A stretch of 64,000 nucleotides of DNA from the NCBI GenBank assembly GCA_965237965.1, contig CBDEGT010000002.1, forward strand, positions 992,001 to 1,056,000. Reading direction: 5' to 3'. The stretch is from UBA2988 sp965237965 (GTDB lineage: Bacteria > Gemmatimonadota > Gemmatimonadetes > Longimicrobiales > Gaopeijiaceae). The notes under the pieces were generated by a model. The model made no database searches. It was not told the origin of the DNA and saw only the letters and a list, made by a program, of their open reading frames with translations. Shown here piece by piece: positions 50,512 to 59,359 of the stretch (within the stretch, counting starts at the first letter, position 1; each line of letters opens with the position of its first letter). A program made the translations under genes and the position numbers.

Positions 50512-50849
50512 CGCGTCTCCGTCGGGTGGTGGAGTCCGTCCGTCGGCAGGGCGAAACCCTCGTTGAGGCGCAGCCGGGGAGGAAGCTGTTCCGCGACAAT
50601 TCCGGTCCGGAGCGGTAGATGGGCAAGGGTTTCGGGGTTTCCCGCCCCCGGGGTGTGAGCAATCCGGGGGTTGACCTGGCCCGGGTTGGGCGGCACGACG
50701 ATCCCCATCCCAGGCGGCTGATCCCCCTGCGTCGCGGCGCTTGTCGCCGCGTTGGCCTGTGGGTACTGTATCCCTCCGCTTGTCCCTACGCCTGTACATG
50801 ACCGCTCTCGATCGGGGAGGCGGACGCCAGGGACGATCCAGGGGGCCCC
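50512..50849. other. Divergent intergenic region, 338 bp
   Basis: The region between the membrane protein and the BlaI-like gene should hold both promoters. TTGACC near 50674 and TACTGT near 50763 are weak candidates; no clear BlaI-type dyad or terminator was found. Confidence 0.4.
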
Positions 50850-51263
50850 GTGAACGAACGCTTCGGTCTCACCGAACTCCAGCTCGCGATCCTGCACGTG
50901 CTCTGGGAGCGCGGTGAGGCGACGAGCCGAGAGGTTCGTGAGGCCTTGCTTCCCGCACGCACGCTCGCGCTCACGACCGTGGCGACCCTTCTCTCGCGTC
51001 TCGAGCGCAAGGGCGTGCTCAACCATCGGCGACAGGGTCGGGCGCACGTCTTCCGTCCCACGGTCACGCGGAGCGAGGTGCGCAGGAACATGGTCCGCGA
51101 GTTGGCCGACAACCTGTTCGAGGGCAAGCCCTCGCAGCTGATGAGCCACCTGCTGCTGTCGACACAGTTGGATCCGGACGAGCTCAGGCGCGTGCGACAC
51201 GCCCTGGACGAGGCGCAGCGCGGCTCCGGCCGTGCCATCTCCGAGGGCGGCGTCCAGGCGTAG
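50850..51263 (+). CDS. BlaI/MecI/CopY-type transcriptional regulator
   Basis: A 137-aa winged-helix repressor. FGLTELQLAILHVLWERGEATSREV, and TTVATLLSRLERKGVLNHRRQGRAHVFRPTV are the family's DNA-binding region; a C-terminal dimerisation helix follows. BlaI genes are usually next to an M56 (BlaR1) sensor protease, which is absent; the closest neighbour is the divergent membrane protein. Start GTG 50850. Confidence 0.87.
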   Translation: MNERFGLTELQLAILHVLWERGEATSREVREALLPARTLALTTVATLLSRLERKGVLNHRRQGRAHVFRPTVTRSEVRRNMVRELADNLFEGKPSQLMSHLLLSTQLDPDELRRVRHALDEAQRGSGRAISEGGVQA

Positions 51264-51440
51264 ACCGGACGGGTCTCGGTGCCCTCCACTTTTTCAGCTA
51301 CCTGATAATATTCCCTTCCCCGCATCCGATCCCCGGGAAGGACCTGGACCATCATCGACGTCCGCACCAGCTCGACGCCCTGGCAGGGCATCTCCTCGGC
51401 GCCCGACGGGCCACCTCCGGCACGCCTCGCCAGCCTGTCC

Positions 51441-52793
51441 ATGGAGCTCGCGGGCGCCTCCCCGCTACGGCTTCTGGGCGGCGCGGAGGGCGCGCGAGGC
51501 TTCTGGGCGCGGGGAGAGCGCTGGGTGGCCCATGCCGGCGTGGTTGCGGCCGTGGTCGCCGAGCCCGGTCCCGACCGGTTTGCCGAAGTGCGTCGCCTGA
51601 CCGGCGCCGCGGTGGGGGAGCCAGGCCCGAGCTGGCCGAGGGACGCCGACCCACGGCTGACCGGGCGGCCCCGCTTTTTCGGTGGCTTCTCCTTCCAGGA
51701 CGATCCGGGCGCGTCCCACCATTGGGTGGGCTTCCCCCCGGCACTCTTCCACCTCCCGGCGGTCGAGCTTGAGGGCGACGCGGAGGGGATCGCCCGCCTA
51801 CACGTCCGCGCCCTGGTACAAGAGGGCGAGTCCGGCGACGCGCTTCGGGAGCGGCTGCAGCGGCGGGGCCGGGAGTTGGCAGCTCACCTGGCCACATCAG
51901 GCGATGCGGAGCTTCGTGAGCGTACCGGCGCGCCGACGTCCGGCTCCGACGGGCTCCCGTCGCGGGAGAGCGATCGGGAAACCTGGAACGGGGCGGTCGA
52001 GCGCTCGCTCGAGGCCATCGAGGGAGGACGCGTCCGCAAGGTCGTTCTCGCTCGAACCCTGGACGTGCGCCCTCGCCAGGAACTCGATCCGATCGACGTC
52101 CTCGGCCATCTCTGGGAGGCGAACCCGGGAAGTCACGTCTTCTTCTTCGAGCCGCGTGCGGGACGCGTGATGCTCGGCGCGGCTCCCGAGACGATCGCCA
52201 CGCTGCGGCGCGGCGTGTTCCACGCCACCGCGGTCGCCGGATCCATCCGCCGTGGCGCGACCGAGCAGGAGCGACGGGAGCTGGCCACGCGGCTGCTCGC
52301 CAGCGCCAAGGACCGTGCCGAGCACCGGATCGCCGTAGAGGACATGGTCGAGCGACTGGCGCGAGTCTCCACGAGCGTCAGGGCCGCGGAAGAGCCGCAG
52401 GTGCTCGTGCTTCCCGAGATCCTGCATCTCGAGACCGAAATCAGGGCGCGGCTCGGGGAAGGAACGACGGTGGTGGAAATGCTCGCGGCGCTGCACCCGA
52501 CGCCCGCCGTGTGTGGCGAGCCGCGCGATGCCGCGCTCGAGTTGGTGGCGCGTGAGGAGCCGTTCGAGCGCGGATGGTACGCGGGTCCGGTCGGTTGGTT
52601 CGACCTGGAGGGGAATGGTGTGTTCGCGCCTGCCCTGCGCAGCGCCATCGTCACCGACGGCGTTTGGAGGCTGTTCGCGGGCGCCGGTATCGTGGCCGGA
52701 TCGAGTCCGGAGGCGGAGTGGACCGAGACGGGGATCAAGCTCGAGCCCATGCTACGCGCACTGAGGTCCGCGGCGGGCGCGCAGGTCCGGTGA
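51441..52793 (+). CDS. menF: Isochorismate synthase
   Basis: A 450-aa chorismate-binding enzyme, first step of menaquinone synthesis (chorismate to isochorismate). The C-terminal 260 residues contain KVVLARTLDV, FFFEPRAGRVMLGAAPETIA, TAVAGSIRRGATEQER and LHPTPAVCGEPRDAALELV, with Mg-binding Glu residues. LASLS immediately precedes the ATG in frame, so an upstream non-ATG start is conceivable. Its TGA overlaps the menD GTG. Confidence 0.9.
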   Translation: MELAGASPLRLLGGAEGARGFWARGERWVAHAGVVAAVVAEPGPDRFAEVRRLTGAAVGEPGPSWPRDADPRLTGRPRFFGGFSFQDDPGASHHWVGFPPALFHLPAVELEGDAEGIARLHVRALVQEGESGDALRERLQRRGRELAAHLATSGDAELRERTGAPTSGSDGLPSRESDRETWNGAVERSLEAIEGGRVRKVVLARTLDVRPRQELDPIDVLGHLWEANPGSHVFFFEPRAGRVMLGAAPETIATLRRGVFHATAVAGSIRRGATEQERRELATRLLASAKDRAEHRIAVEDMVERLARVSTSVRAAEEPQVLVLPEILHLETEIRARLGEGTTVVEMLAALHPTPAVCGEPRDAALELVAREEPFERGWYAGPVGWFDLEGNGVFAPALRSAIVTDGVWRLFAGAGIVAGSSPEAEWTETGIKLEPMLRALRSAAGAQVR

Positions 52794-54619
52794 ACGGGCC
52801 CGATCGCGCCGAGCCCGATCGCAACACCCCGTGGGCGCGGGCGTTCGTGGAGGAGATGGTGCGGGCCGGCGTGCGCGACGTGTGCATCGTTCCGGGGTCG
52901 CGTTCGGGCCCCCTCGTTCTCGCGTGTGCGCGGATGGGCGCGCTGCGGCTGCGCGTCCACCTGGACGAGCGATCGGCAGGGTTCTTCGCGCTCGGAGTGG
53001 GTAGGGCGACGGGGGTACCCGCGGCCGTGATCACCACCTCCGGAACCGCGGCGGCGAATCTGTTTCCGGCCGTCGTCGAGGCCAGCCTGTCGGAGACTCC
53101 GCTGCTCGTGCTCACCGCCGACCGGCCCCATAGGTTGCGCGACGCCGACGCGAATCAGGCGATCGACCAGCTCCGCCTCTACGGGCCCTACGTGCGCGAG
53201 TTCTTCGAGGTGGCCCCGCCCTCGACCGAAGGCTCGGCGCTCCGCCACCTGCGCACCGTCGCATCACGCGCCGTGGCCGGTGCGAACGGGCTGCCGGCCG
53301 GTCCGGTGCATCTGAATTTCCCGTTCGACCTTCCGCTCGAGCCGGCAGCCCCGGCGGGCGACGCCCCGACCCGCGGTGGGCGAGCCACCACGGACGCGTT
53401 GGACGACGAGCCGCGCGCCGTCCGGGGCCGCCCCGACGACCGACCGTACGTCGTGGTGAGTCGACGCCGGCCGTTGCTGGCCGAGGAGGAACTGGAGTCG
53501 CTGCGTCAGCGCCTGGCCACAAGCCGCCGTCCGCTACTCGTCGCGGGTCCGGCACCCGAGGCGCTCGCGGTCGGTCGCGCGGTCGCGCGTTTTTCCGCGG
53601 CACTCGGCGTGCCCGTGCTTGCGGATGCGCTCTCCGGCGCCCGCTTTCGGGCGCTCGACGGCGCGTGTGTCTACGGTGGCTACCACCTTTTCCTCCAGGA
53701 GACGGACGTCCGGGCCGCGCTCGTGCCGGACCTCGTGATGCGCGTGGGGCGCACCCCGATTTCGGCCGTGTTGAGCGAGTACCTCGAGGGCCTGAGCGCG
53801 GATGCGCACGTCGTGATCGATCCGTCTCACCGTTGGAAGGATCACGTCGCAGTGGCGACCCACGTGTTGCGTGGGGACGCTGCCGACGCGCTGGAGCGCC
53901 TCGCTACGTCGGGCGCCGCCCGTCCGGATCCGGCCTGGTGCGCACTCTGGACTCGTCTCGAGCGGGCGGTCGAGGACGCGCTCGCCGAGCCGCTGGCCGC
54001 CGTCGGCCCGGAGCATCGATTCGAGGGAATGGTCGCGCGACAGGTGGTCGGCGCAGTACCGGTGGACGGCACTCTGTTCGTGTCGAGCAGCATGCCCGTG
54101 CGGGACGTGGATGCGTTCGGCGGCACGCGCGCCGAGCCCATCCGCGTGTTGGGCAACAGAGGCGCGAGCGGAATCGACGGGATCGTGTCCACGGCCCTCG
54201 GGGTAGCCGCGGGCGCGGGACGACCCGTGGTCGCGCTGATCGGCGATATCGCGCTTCTCCACGACGCGAACGGCCTGCTCGCAGCGCGCGAGCCTGACGT
54301 CCGGGCCGTGATCGTGGTGGTGAACAACGACGGCGGCGGGATCTTTCACTTTCTTCCGGTGCGCGACCACGAGCCGCATTTCACACGCCTGTTCGCCACT
54401 CCGCACGGCGTGGAGCCGGAGCGCCTCGCGGCTCTCTATGGCGTGCCCTGGGAGCGGGTCGAGCCGGCGGCGCTGGCCGACCGCGTCCGCGGCGCGCTTG
54501 CTGCGGGCGGTGTGCGGATGATCGAGATCCGGACCGATCGCGAGGTGAACCGCGACCGTCGTGAGGCCGCGACCATGCGGGCGCGCGCCGCGGCTGCGGC
54601 GGCCCTGGAGTCACGTTGA
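52790..54619 (+). CDS. menD: SEPHCHC synthase
   Basis: A 609-aa ThDP enzyme that joins 2-oxoglutarate to isochorismate. N-terminal domain: DVCIVPGSRSGPLVLA and the conserved Glu in HLDERSAGFFALGVG; TTSGTAAANLFPAVVEASLS. C-terminal ThDP motif: IGDIALLHDANGLLA...VVNNDGGGIFHFLP. GTG 52790 overlaps the menF stop. Confidence 0.92.
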   Translation: MNGPDRAEPDRNTPWARAFVEEMVRAGVRDVCIVPGSRSGPLVLACARMGALRLRVHLDERSAGFFALGVGRATGVPAAVITTSGTAAANLFPAVVEASLSETPLLVLTADRPHRLRDADANQAIDQLRLYGPYVREFFEVAPPSTEGSALRHLRTVASRAVAGANGLPAGPVHLNFPFDLPLEPAAPAGDAPTRGGRATTDALDDEPRAVRGRPDDRPYVVVSRRRPLLAEEELESLRQRLATSRRPLLVAGPAPEALAVGRAVARFSAALGVPVLADALSGARFRALDGACVYGGYHLFLQETDVRAALVPDLVMRVGRTPISAVLSEYLEGLSADAHVVIDPSHRWKDHVAVATHVLRGDAADALERLATSGAARPDPAWCALWTRLERAVEDALAEPLAAVGPEHRFEGMVARQVVGAVPVDGTLFVSSSMPVRDVDAFGGTRAEPIRVLGNRGASGIDGIVSTALGVAAGAGRPVVALIGDIALLHDANGLLAAREPDVRAVIVVVNNDGGGIFHFLPVRDHEPHFTRLFATPHGVEPERLAALYGVPWERVEPAALADRVRGALAAGGVRMIEIRTDREVNRDRREAATMRARAAAAAALESR

Positions 54620-54632
54620 GCCCGGAAGGATC

Positions 54633-55475
54633 ATGAGCGACCGTCCCGACTGGCAGACCGTCAAGGAGTACAGCGACATCACCTACCGTAAGTCCAGCGG
54701 GGTGGCGCGCATCGCGTTCAACCGTCCGGAGGTGCGCAACTCGTTTCGCCCGGAGACGCTCGTCGAGCTACAGGAGGCGTTCAGGGACGCGGGCGAGGAT
54801 CCCGCCGTCGGGGTGGTGTTGTTCACGGGAGAGGGCCCGGCGCCGGACGGGAAGTACGCGTTCTGCGCCGGCGGGGATCAACGCGTCCGCGGCGACGCGG
54901 GCTACGTCGGGGCTGACGGGCTTCCCCGGCTCAACGTGCTCGAGCTGCAGCGTTACATGAGGAGCATGCCGAAGCCGGTGATCGCGCTGGTGGCGGGCTA
55001 CGCGATCGGAGGCGGGCACGTGCTGCATGTGATCTGCGATCTGACCATCGCCGCCGACAACGCCGTGTTCGGACAGACGGGGCCCAAAGTCGGGAGTTTC
55101 GACGGTGGCTTCGGGGCTTCCTACCTGGCGTCCATCGTGGGCCACAAGCGGGCGCGCGAGATCTGGTACCTCTGTCGGCAGTACACGGCGGACGAAGCGC
55201 TGGCGATGGGGCTGGTCAACAGTGTCGTGCCGGTGGCCGAGCTCGAAACGGAGGGGTGGCGGTGGGCGCAGGAGATCCTCGACAAGAGCCCGCTCGCGAT
55301 TCGGTTGCTCAAGAGCGCGTTCAACGCGTCCGTGGACGGGCAGGCCGGGCTCCAGGAGCTCGCCGGCAACGCCACGCTGCTCTTCTACATGACCGAGCAG
55401 GCGCAGGAGGCGAAGAACGCCTTCCTGGAGAAGCGCGACCCCGACTTTCGCCGGTACCCCTGGCTACCCTGGTAG
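54633..55475 (+). CDS. menB: 1,4-dihydroxy-2-naphthoyl-CoA synthase
   Basis: A 280-aa crotonase-fold enzyme closing the naphthoate ring from o-succinylbenzoyl-CoA. Motifs: FNRPEVRNSFRPETLVEL, YAFCAGGDQRVRG, GYAIGGGHVLHVICDLTIAADNAVFGQ (split family block) and VGSFDGGFGASYLA. GGAAGGA lies 6 nt before ATG 54633. Ends with the MenB-type KRDPDFRRYPWLPW. Confidence 0.93.
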   Translation: MSDRPDWQTVKEYSDITYRKSSGVARIAFNRPEVRNSFRPETLVELQEAFRDAGEDPAVGVVLFTGEGPAPDGKYAFCAGGDQRVRGDAGYVGADGLPRLNVLELQRYMRSMPKPVIALVAGYAIGGGHVLHVICDLTIAADNAVFGQTGPKVGSFDGGFGASYLASIVGHKRAREIWYLCRQYTADEALAMGLVNSVVPVAELETEGWRWAQEILDKSPLAIRLLKSAFNASVDGQAGLQELAGNATLLFYMTEQAQEAKNAFLEKRDPDFRRYPWLPW

Positions 55476-55510
55476 CGCCGCAGCCGCCCTCGCGCCGCGC
55501 GGTCTGGGCC

Positions 55511-56401
55511 ATGGCCGCGCGGCCCAAGACCCTGGCCGCCGCGGCCGCGCCGGTGCTCATCGGGGCGGGGCTCGGCGCGTTCCACGCGAGGTTCCGGCCT
55601 CTCCCGGTGCTCGCCGCCCTGATCGGTGCGCTGCTCATCCAGATCGCCACCAACCTGGCGAACGATTACTACGACTTCGTGCGTGGAACCGACACCGCGG
55701 AACGGGTCGGTCCCGTGCGGGTCACGCAGGCGGGGCTGTTGACACCGACGCAGGTTAAGCGCGGGATGCTGGTCGTGATCGGTGCTGCGCTGCTCGTGGG
55801 TGTTTATCTCGTGTCGGTCGGCGGTTGGCCGATTCTGGTGATCGGCGTGACGTCGCTGGCGTGCGCGGTTGCGTACACGGGCGGCCCTTTTCCGCTCGCG
55901 TATCATGGTCTCGGTGACCTGTTCGTGCTGATCTTCTTCGGGTTGGTTGCGGTGGCGGGTACCTACTGGGTGCAGGCGCTCGAGCTCGCGCCCGACGCGC
56001 TCGTCGCGGGAGCCGGGGTGGGCGCGCTCTCGACCGCGATCCTCGTGGTGAACAACCTGCGCGACCGCGATTCCGACGCACGGGCGGGGAAGCGCACCCT
56101 CGCCGTACGACTGGGGCGCACGGGCAGCGCGCTCGAGTACACCCTTCTTGTCGCGGCCGGCGTTCTCGCTCCGGTGGTGGGGATCACGGTGTACGGATGG
56201 CCGCTCGCGACCTCCGCGGCGGGATTCGTCGCTGCCGCCGCGTGCGCGCGACCGTTCCGCGCGGTGTGGACGCACAGGCGACCCCACGATCTCCTGCCTG
56301 CGCTGGCACAGACGGCGCTCGGGGTCGCGCTCTATGGCGCGGTGCTGGCCGCCGCACTCGCGTGGGGCGAGGCGTGGGGCGCGGTGGCGAGCGCGACGTG
56401 A
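55511..56401 (+). CDS. menA: 1,4-dihydroxy-2-naphthoate polyprenyltransferase
   Basis: A 296-aa UbiA-family membrane prenyltransferase with about eight helices. RPKTLAAAAAPVLIG and the first Asp-rich motif NLANDYYDFVRGTD; the second is NNLRDRDSDARAGKRTLAV. It prenylates and decarboxylates DHNA to demethylmenaquinone. ATG 55511 was used; a VW just upstream is often part of MenA, so a non-ATG start near 55468 (CTG) is possible. Confidence 0.9.
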   Translation: MAARPKTLAAAAAPVLIGAGLGAFHARFRPLPVLAALIGALLIQIATNLANDYYDFVRGTDTAERVGPVRVTQAGLLTPTQVKRGMLVVIGAALLVGVYLVSVGGWPILVIGVTSLACAVAYTGGPFPLAYHGLGDLFVLIFFGLVAVAGTYWVQALELAPDALVAGAGVGALSTAILVVNNLRDRDSDARAGKRTLAVRLGRTGSALEYTLLVAAGVLAPVVGITVYGWPLATSAAGFVAAAACARPFRAVWTHRRPHDLLPALAQTALGVALYGAVLAAALAWGEAWGAVASAT

Positions 56402-56438
56402 AGCTCGGAGCCGGGCTTGCGTCCGCTCGACCGACGGC

Positions 56439-57920
56439 ATGACGGATTTCCTCGCCGGCGCCGCCCGGGTGCGGCCCGATGCGCCGGCGCTCGACGACGG
56501 CGCGCGGGGTTGGAGCTACCGCGAGCTCGACCGGCGCGCGACCGCCGCCGCCGAGCGATTGCGTGCCGCGGGCGTCACGGGCCGGGCGGTCGCGCTCGTG
56601 TCGGAGACCACGGGGTCTGCGGCCCTCGCCGTGCACGCGGTGCTTCGCGCGGGGGGCGTGCTGGCGCCGCTCAGCCCTCGGCTCACGCCTGAGGAGCTGC
56701 AGTCCGCGCTCGAAACGCTCCGACCGCATCTCTTGCTGGTGGCTCGCGAGAGCCGGGAACGCGTGCTCGGAGCGGGCGTGCGCGCCGTTCCCCTGGACGC
56801 GCTCGAAGGCGAAGGGAGTGGCGCGATCGCGCGCGAGCCGTCGGACCAAGAGGATCCGGCCCACCAGCGCGCGCTTGACCCGGTGGCGCTGCCGCACAGC
56901 GTCCGCGCCGCGCTGCCCGAGGGGACCCGAGCCGTTCTGTGGAGCTCGGGCACGGGGGCGCGCGCGCGCGGGGTCGCGCTGACTGCGGCCAACCTCGAGG
57001 CGAGCGTGCATGCGGCCAGCGAACGCTTGGGATTACGAGCTACCGATCGTTGGCTCGCCTCCCTCGGGCTCGCGCACGTGGGCGGGCTGATGCTCGTCCT
57101 CCGTGCGGCTGCCAACGGAGCGTCGCTCGTTACGCGCGGTCGGTTCGACCCCGACGAGGCCGCGGAGCTGGTTGAGGCTGGCGCGGTGACCCATGCTTCG
57201 CTGGTGCCGACCATGCTGCGGCAGCTGCTCGACGTCATCGGCGATCGCCACGCGCCCGCGTTCCGCTGCGCGCTCGTGGGCGGCGCTGCATGTCCACCCG
57301 CACTGCTGGGCGGGGCGCAGGTCGCTGGCGTGCCCGTGGCGCTGACATACGGGATGACCGAGACGACCTCGCAGGCAGCGACGGCCGACCCGGGCCTGGT
57401 GCGGCGTAAACCAGGAACGGTCGGCGCACCTGTCGCGAGGCTCGAGCTGCGCGTGGGTCTGGGCGGCGAGATCCGGCTGCGCGGTCCGACCGTGGCGGCA
57501 GGCTACGTCGGGAGCGAGCTGCCGCTGCTCGATGCGGACGGCTGGCTGTCCACGGGGGACCTTGGTGAGATCGACGGCGAAGGTCACCTATGGATCACCG
57601 GCCGGCTCTCCGACCGCATCGTGACGGGCGGCGTGAACGTCGATCCCGTAGAAGTCGAGGAGGTGCTGCGGCAGCACGCGAGCGTCGTGGAGGCCGTCGT
57701 GGTCGGCGTTCCCGACGAGCGATGGGGCGAAGTCGTGGCGGCTGCGGTGGTCTGCTCGAGCGGAGCCCACCCCGAACCGAGCGAACTTGCGGAGCTCGCG
57801 CGTGCGCGCCTGAGCGCCGCCAAGGTGCCCCGCCGCTGGATCTTCCTCGCCGAGCTGCCACGCAGCGTGAACGGAAAGGTGGACCGGAAGGCGGTCCGCA
57901 GGGGCTTCCCGTCCACCTGA
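56439..57920 (+). CDS. menE: o-Succinylbenzoate-CoA ligase (acyl-adenylate family)
   Basis: A 493-aa AMP-binding ligase. LTYGMTETTSQA, GGEIRLRGPTVAAGY, DGWLSTGDLGEIDGEG, GRLSDRIVTGGVNVDPVEVEE and the C-terminal catalytic Lys (RSVNGKVDRKAVR) are conserved. The ATP P-loop, usually TSGTTGxPKGV, reads SSGTGARARGV: Thr, Gly, Pro and Lys are replaced (G, A, A and R). Position at the end of menFDBA gives the assignment; lowered catalytic rate is possible. Confidence 0.85.
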   Translation: MTDFLAGAARVRPDAPALDDGARGWSYRELDRRATAAAERLRAAGVTGRAVALVSETTGSAALAVHAVLRAGGVLAPLSPRLTPEELQSALETLRPHLLLVARESRERVLGAGVRAVPLDALEGEGSGAIAREPSDQEDPAHQRALDPVALPHSVRAALPEGTRAVLWSSGTGARARGVALTAANLEASVHAASERLGLRATDRWLASLGLAHVGGLMLVLRAAANGASLVTRGRFDPDEAAELVEAGAVTHASLVPTMLRQLLDVIGDRHAPAFRCALVGGAACPPALLGGAQVAGVPVALTYGMTETTSQAATADPGLVRRKPGTVGAPVARLELRVGLGGEIRLRGPTVAAGYVGSELPLLDADGWLSTGDLGEIDGEGHLWITGRLSDRIVTGGVNVDPVEVEEVLRQHASVVEAVVVGVPDERWGEVVAAAVVCSSGAHPEPSELAELARARLSAAKVPRRWIFLAELPRSVNGKVDRKAVRRGFPST

Positions 57921-58008
57921 GCCACCCGGTGCGGTCCACGCACGTTCGAAACGAAACCCACCCGCGGTGCTGGCCGGAGCCCGCACCGCCGGGTAGCCTT
58001 CTTCCCCC

Positions 58009-59289
58009 ATGACCGAACCGATCGAGGAATTCCGCTGGCGCGGGCTGCTCCAGGACCTCTCCGAGGGAGCCGCTGCCCATCTGGTGAGCGGTGAGCGCAC
58101 CTGCTACGCCGGCTTCGATCCGTCCGCATCCAGCCTCCATGTGGGCAACCTCGTCCCGATCATGGGGCTCGTGCACCTGCAGCGGCACGGGCATCACCCG
58201 ATCCCCCTGGTAGGCGGCGGAACCGGGTTGATCGGTGATCCCTCGGGCAAGACCGAGGAGCGCCAACTGCTCACCGCCGACGCTGCCTTCGCGAACGCGG
58301 AGGTGATACGCGTCCAGCTCGAGCGCTTCCTCGACTTCGATGCCCGCAAGAACCCGGCACGCATGCGCAACAACTTCGATTGGCTCGGAGAGATCCGGAC
58401 GGTGGACTTCCTGCGAGAGACCGGGAAGCACTTCCGCGTGAACGACATGCTGCGCAAGGACTCGGTGCGGAGTCGGCTGGAAAAGGAGGAAACCGGGATC
58501 AGCTATACGGAGTTCAGCTACCTGCTGCTCCAGGCCTACGACTTCCTCGAGCTGCATCGGCGAGATGGCTGCACGGTGCAGCTGGGTGGGAGCGACCAGT
58601 GGGGAAACATCACGGCCGGTATCGACCTGATCCGGCGAGTTACCGGCGCGCAGGCACACGGTGTCGTGCTCTGTCTTCTCACGACGTCGACGGGCGCCAA
58701 GTTCGGAAAGACCGAGGCCGGTACCGTCTGGCTCGACCCGACCCGGACTTCGCCCTATCGGTTCTATCAGTACTGGATCAACGCGTCTGACGAGGATGCG
58801 CTCCGCTATCTTTCGCTGTTCACGCTGCTCGGCCGCGCGGAGGTCGGGGGGGTAGGCGAGGCCGCGGGGGCCGAGCCGTCCGCGCGCCACGCGCAGCGCG
58901 CGGTTGCGGAAGACGTCACTCGCCGCGTCCACGGAGAGGCCGGTCTCGCTCGCGCTCGGCAGGCGACCGCGGCGCTCTTCGGCGGCGACCTCGAGGGTCT
59001 TTCGGCCGTCGAGATCGCCGACATTTTCGCGGACGTGCCGTCGAGCGAGGTGCCGCTCGAGGAGCTGGGTGGGGAAGGGAAACCGGTTCTCGACCTGCTG
59101 GTGGGTGCGGCGCTCACGCCCTCCAAGGGTGAGGCGCGCCGTGCGATCGAAGGGGGCGGAATCTACGTGAACGGGCGGCGGATCGAGGGGGTCGACGCGC
59201 GCGTGGTGGCCGGCCAAGCGATCGAGGGGCGGTTCCTTGTGCTACGGAAGGGAAAGAAGAACTACTCGCTGGTGCGCGTGCTCGGTTGA
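58009..59289 (+). CDS. tyrS: Tyrosyl-tRNA synthetase
   Basis: A 426-aa class I synthetase, TyrRS of bacterial type. HIGH-like signature LHVGNLVP, substrate Tyr pocket YTEFSYLLLQAYDF and QLGGSDQWGNITAG, KMSKS-like loop KFGKTEAG. The C-terminal S4-like domain (about 360-426) reads GEARRAIEGGGIYVNGRRI. A GC-rich hairpin follows. Confidence 0.95.
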   Translation: MTEPIEEFRWRGLLQDLSEGAAAHLVSGERTCYAGFDPSASSLHVGNLVPIMGLVHLQRHGHHPIPLVGGGTGLIGDPSGKTEERQLLTADAAFANAEVIRVQLERFLDFDARKNPARMRNNFDWLGEIRTVDFLRETGKHFRVNDMLRKDSVRSRLEKEETGISYTEFSYLLLQAYDFLELHRRDGCTVQLGGSDQWGNITAGIDLIRRVTGAQAHGVVLCLLTTSTGAKFGKTEAGTVWLDPTRTSPYRFYQYWINASDEDALRYLSLFTLLGRAEVGGVGEAAGAEPSARHAQRAVAEDVTRRVHGEAGLARARQATAALFGGDLEGLSAVEIADIFADVPSSEVPLEELGGEGKPVLDLLVGAALTPSKGEARRAIEGGGIYVNGRRIEGVDARVVAGQAIEGRFLVLRKGKKNYSLVRVLG

Positions 59290-59301
59290 GCCGAAACGCG
59301 A

Positions 59302-59330
59302 AGGGGCACCGCCCGGCGGGCGGCGCCCCT
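59302..59330. terminator. GC-rich hairpin between convergent genes
   Basis: AGGGGC (59302-59307) pairs with GCCCCT (59325-59330) and CCGCCC with GGGCGG, with one A/C mismatch and a 3-nt loop. It is 13 bp after the tyrS stop and 30 bp before the end of the convergent gene. It lacks a clear T-tract. Confidence 0.55.
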
Positions 59331-59359
59331 CACGTATGGCGTCCGAACCGAGGCGTGGA

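Noticed and set aside
50674..50770. BlaI operator dyad upstream of the BlaI-like gene
   Set aside because: No TACA-type inverted repeat of convincing length found; only short GTAC/TGTA words.
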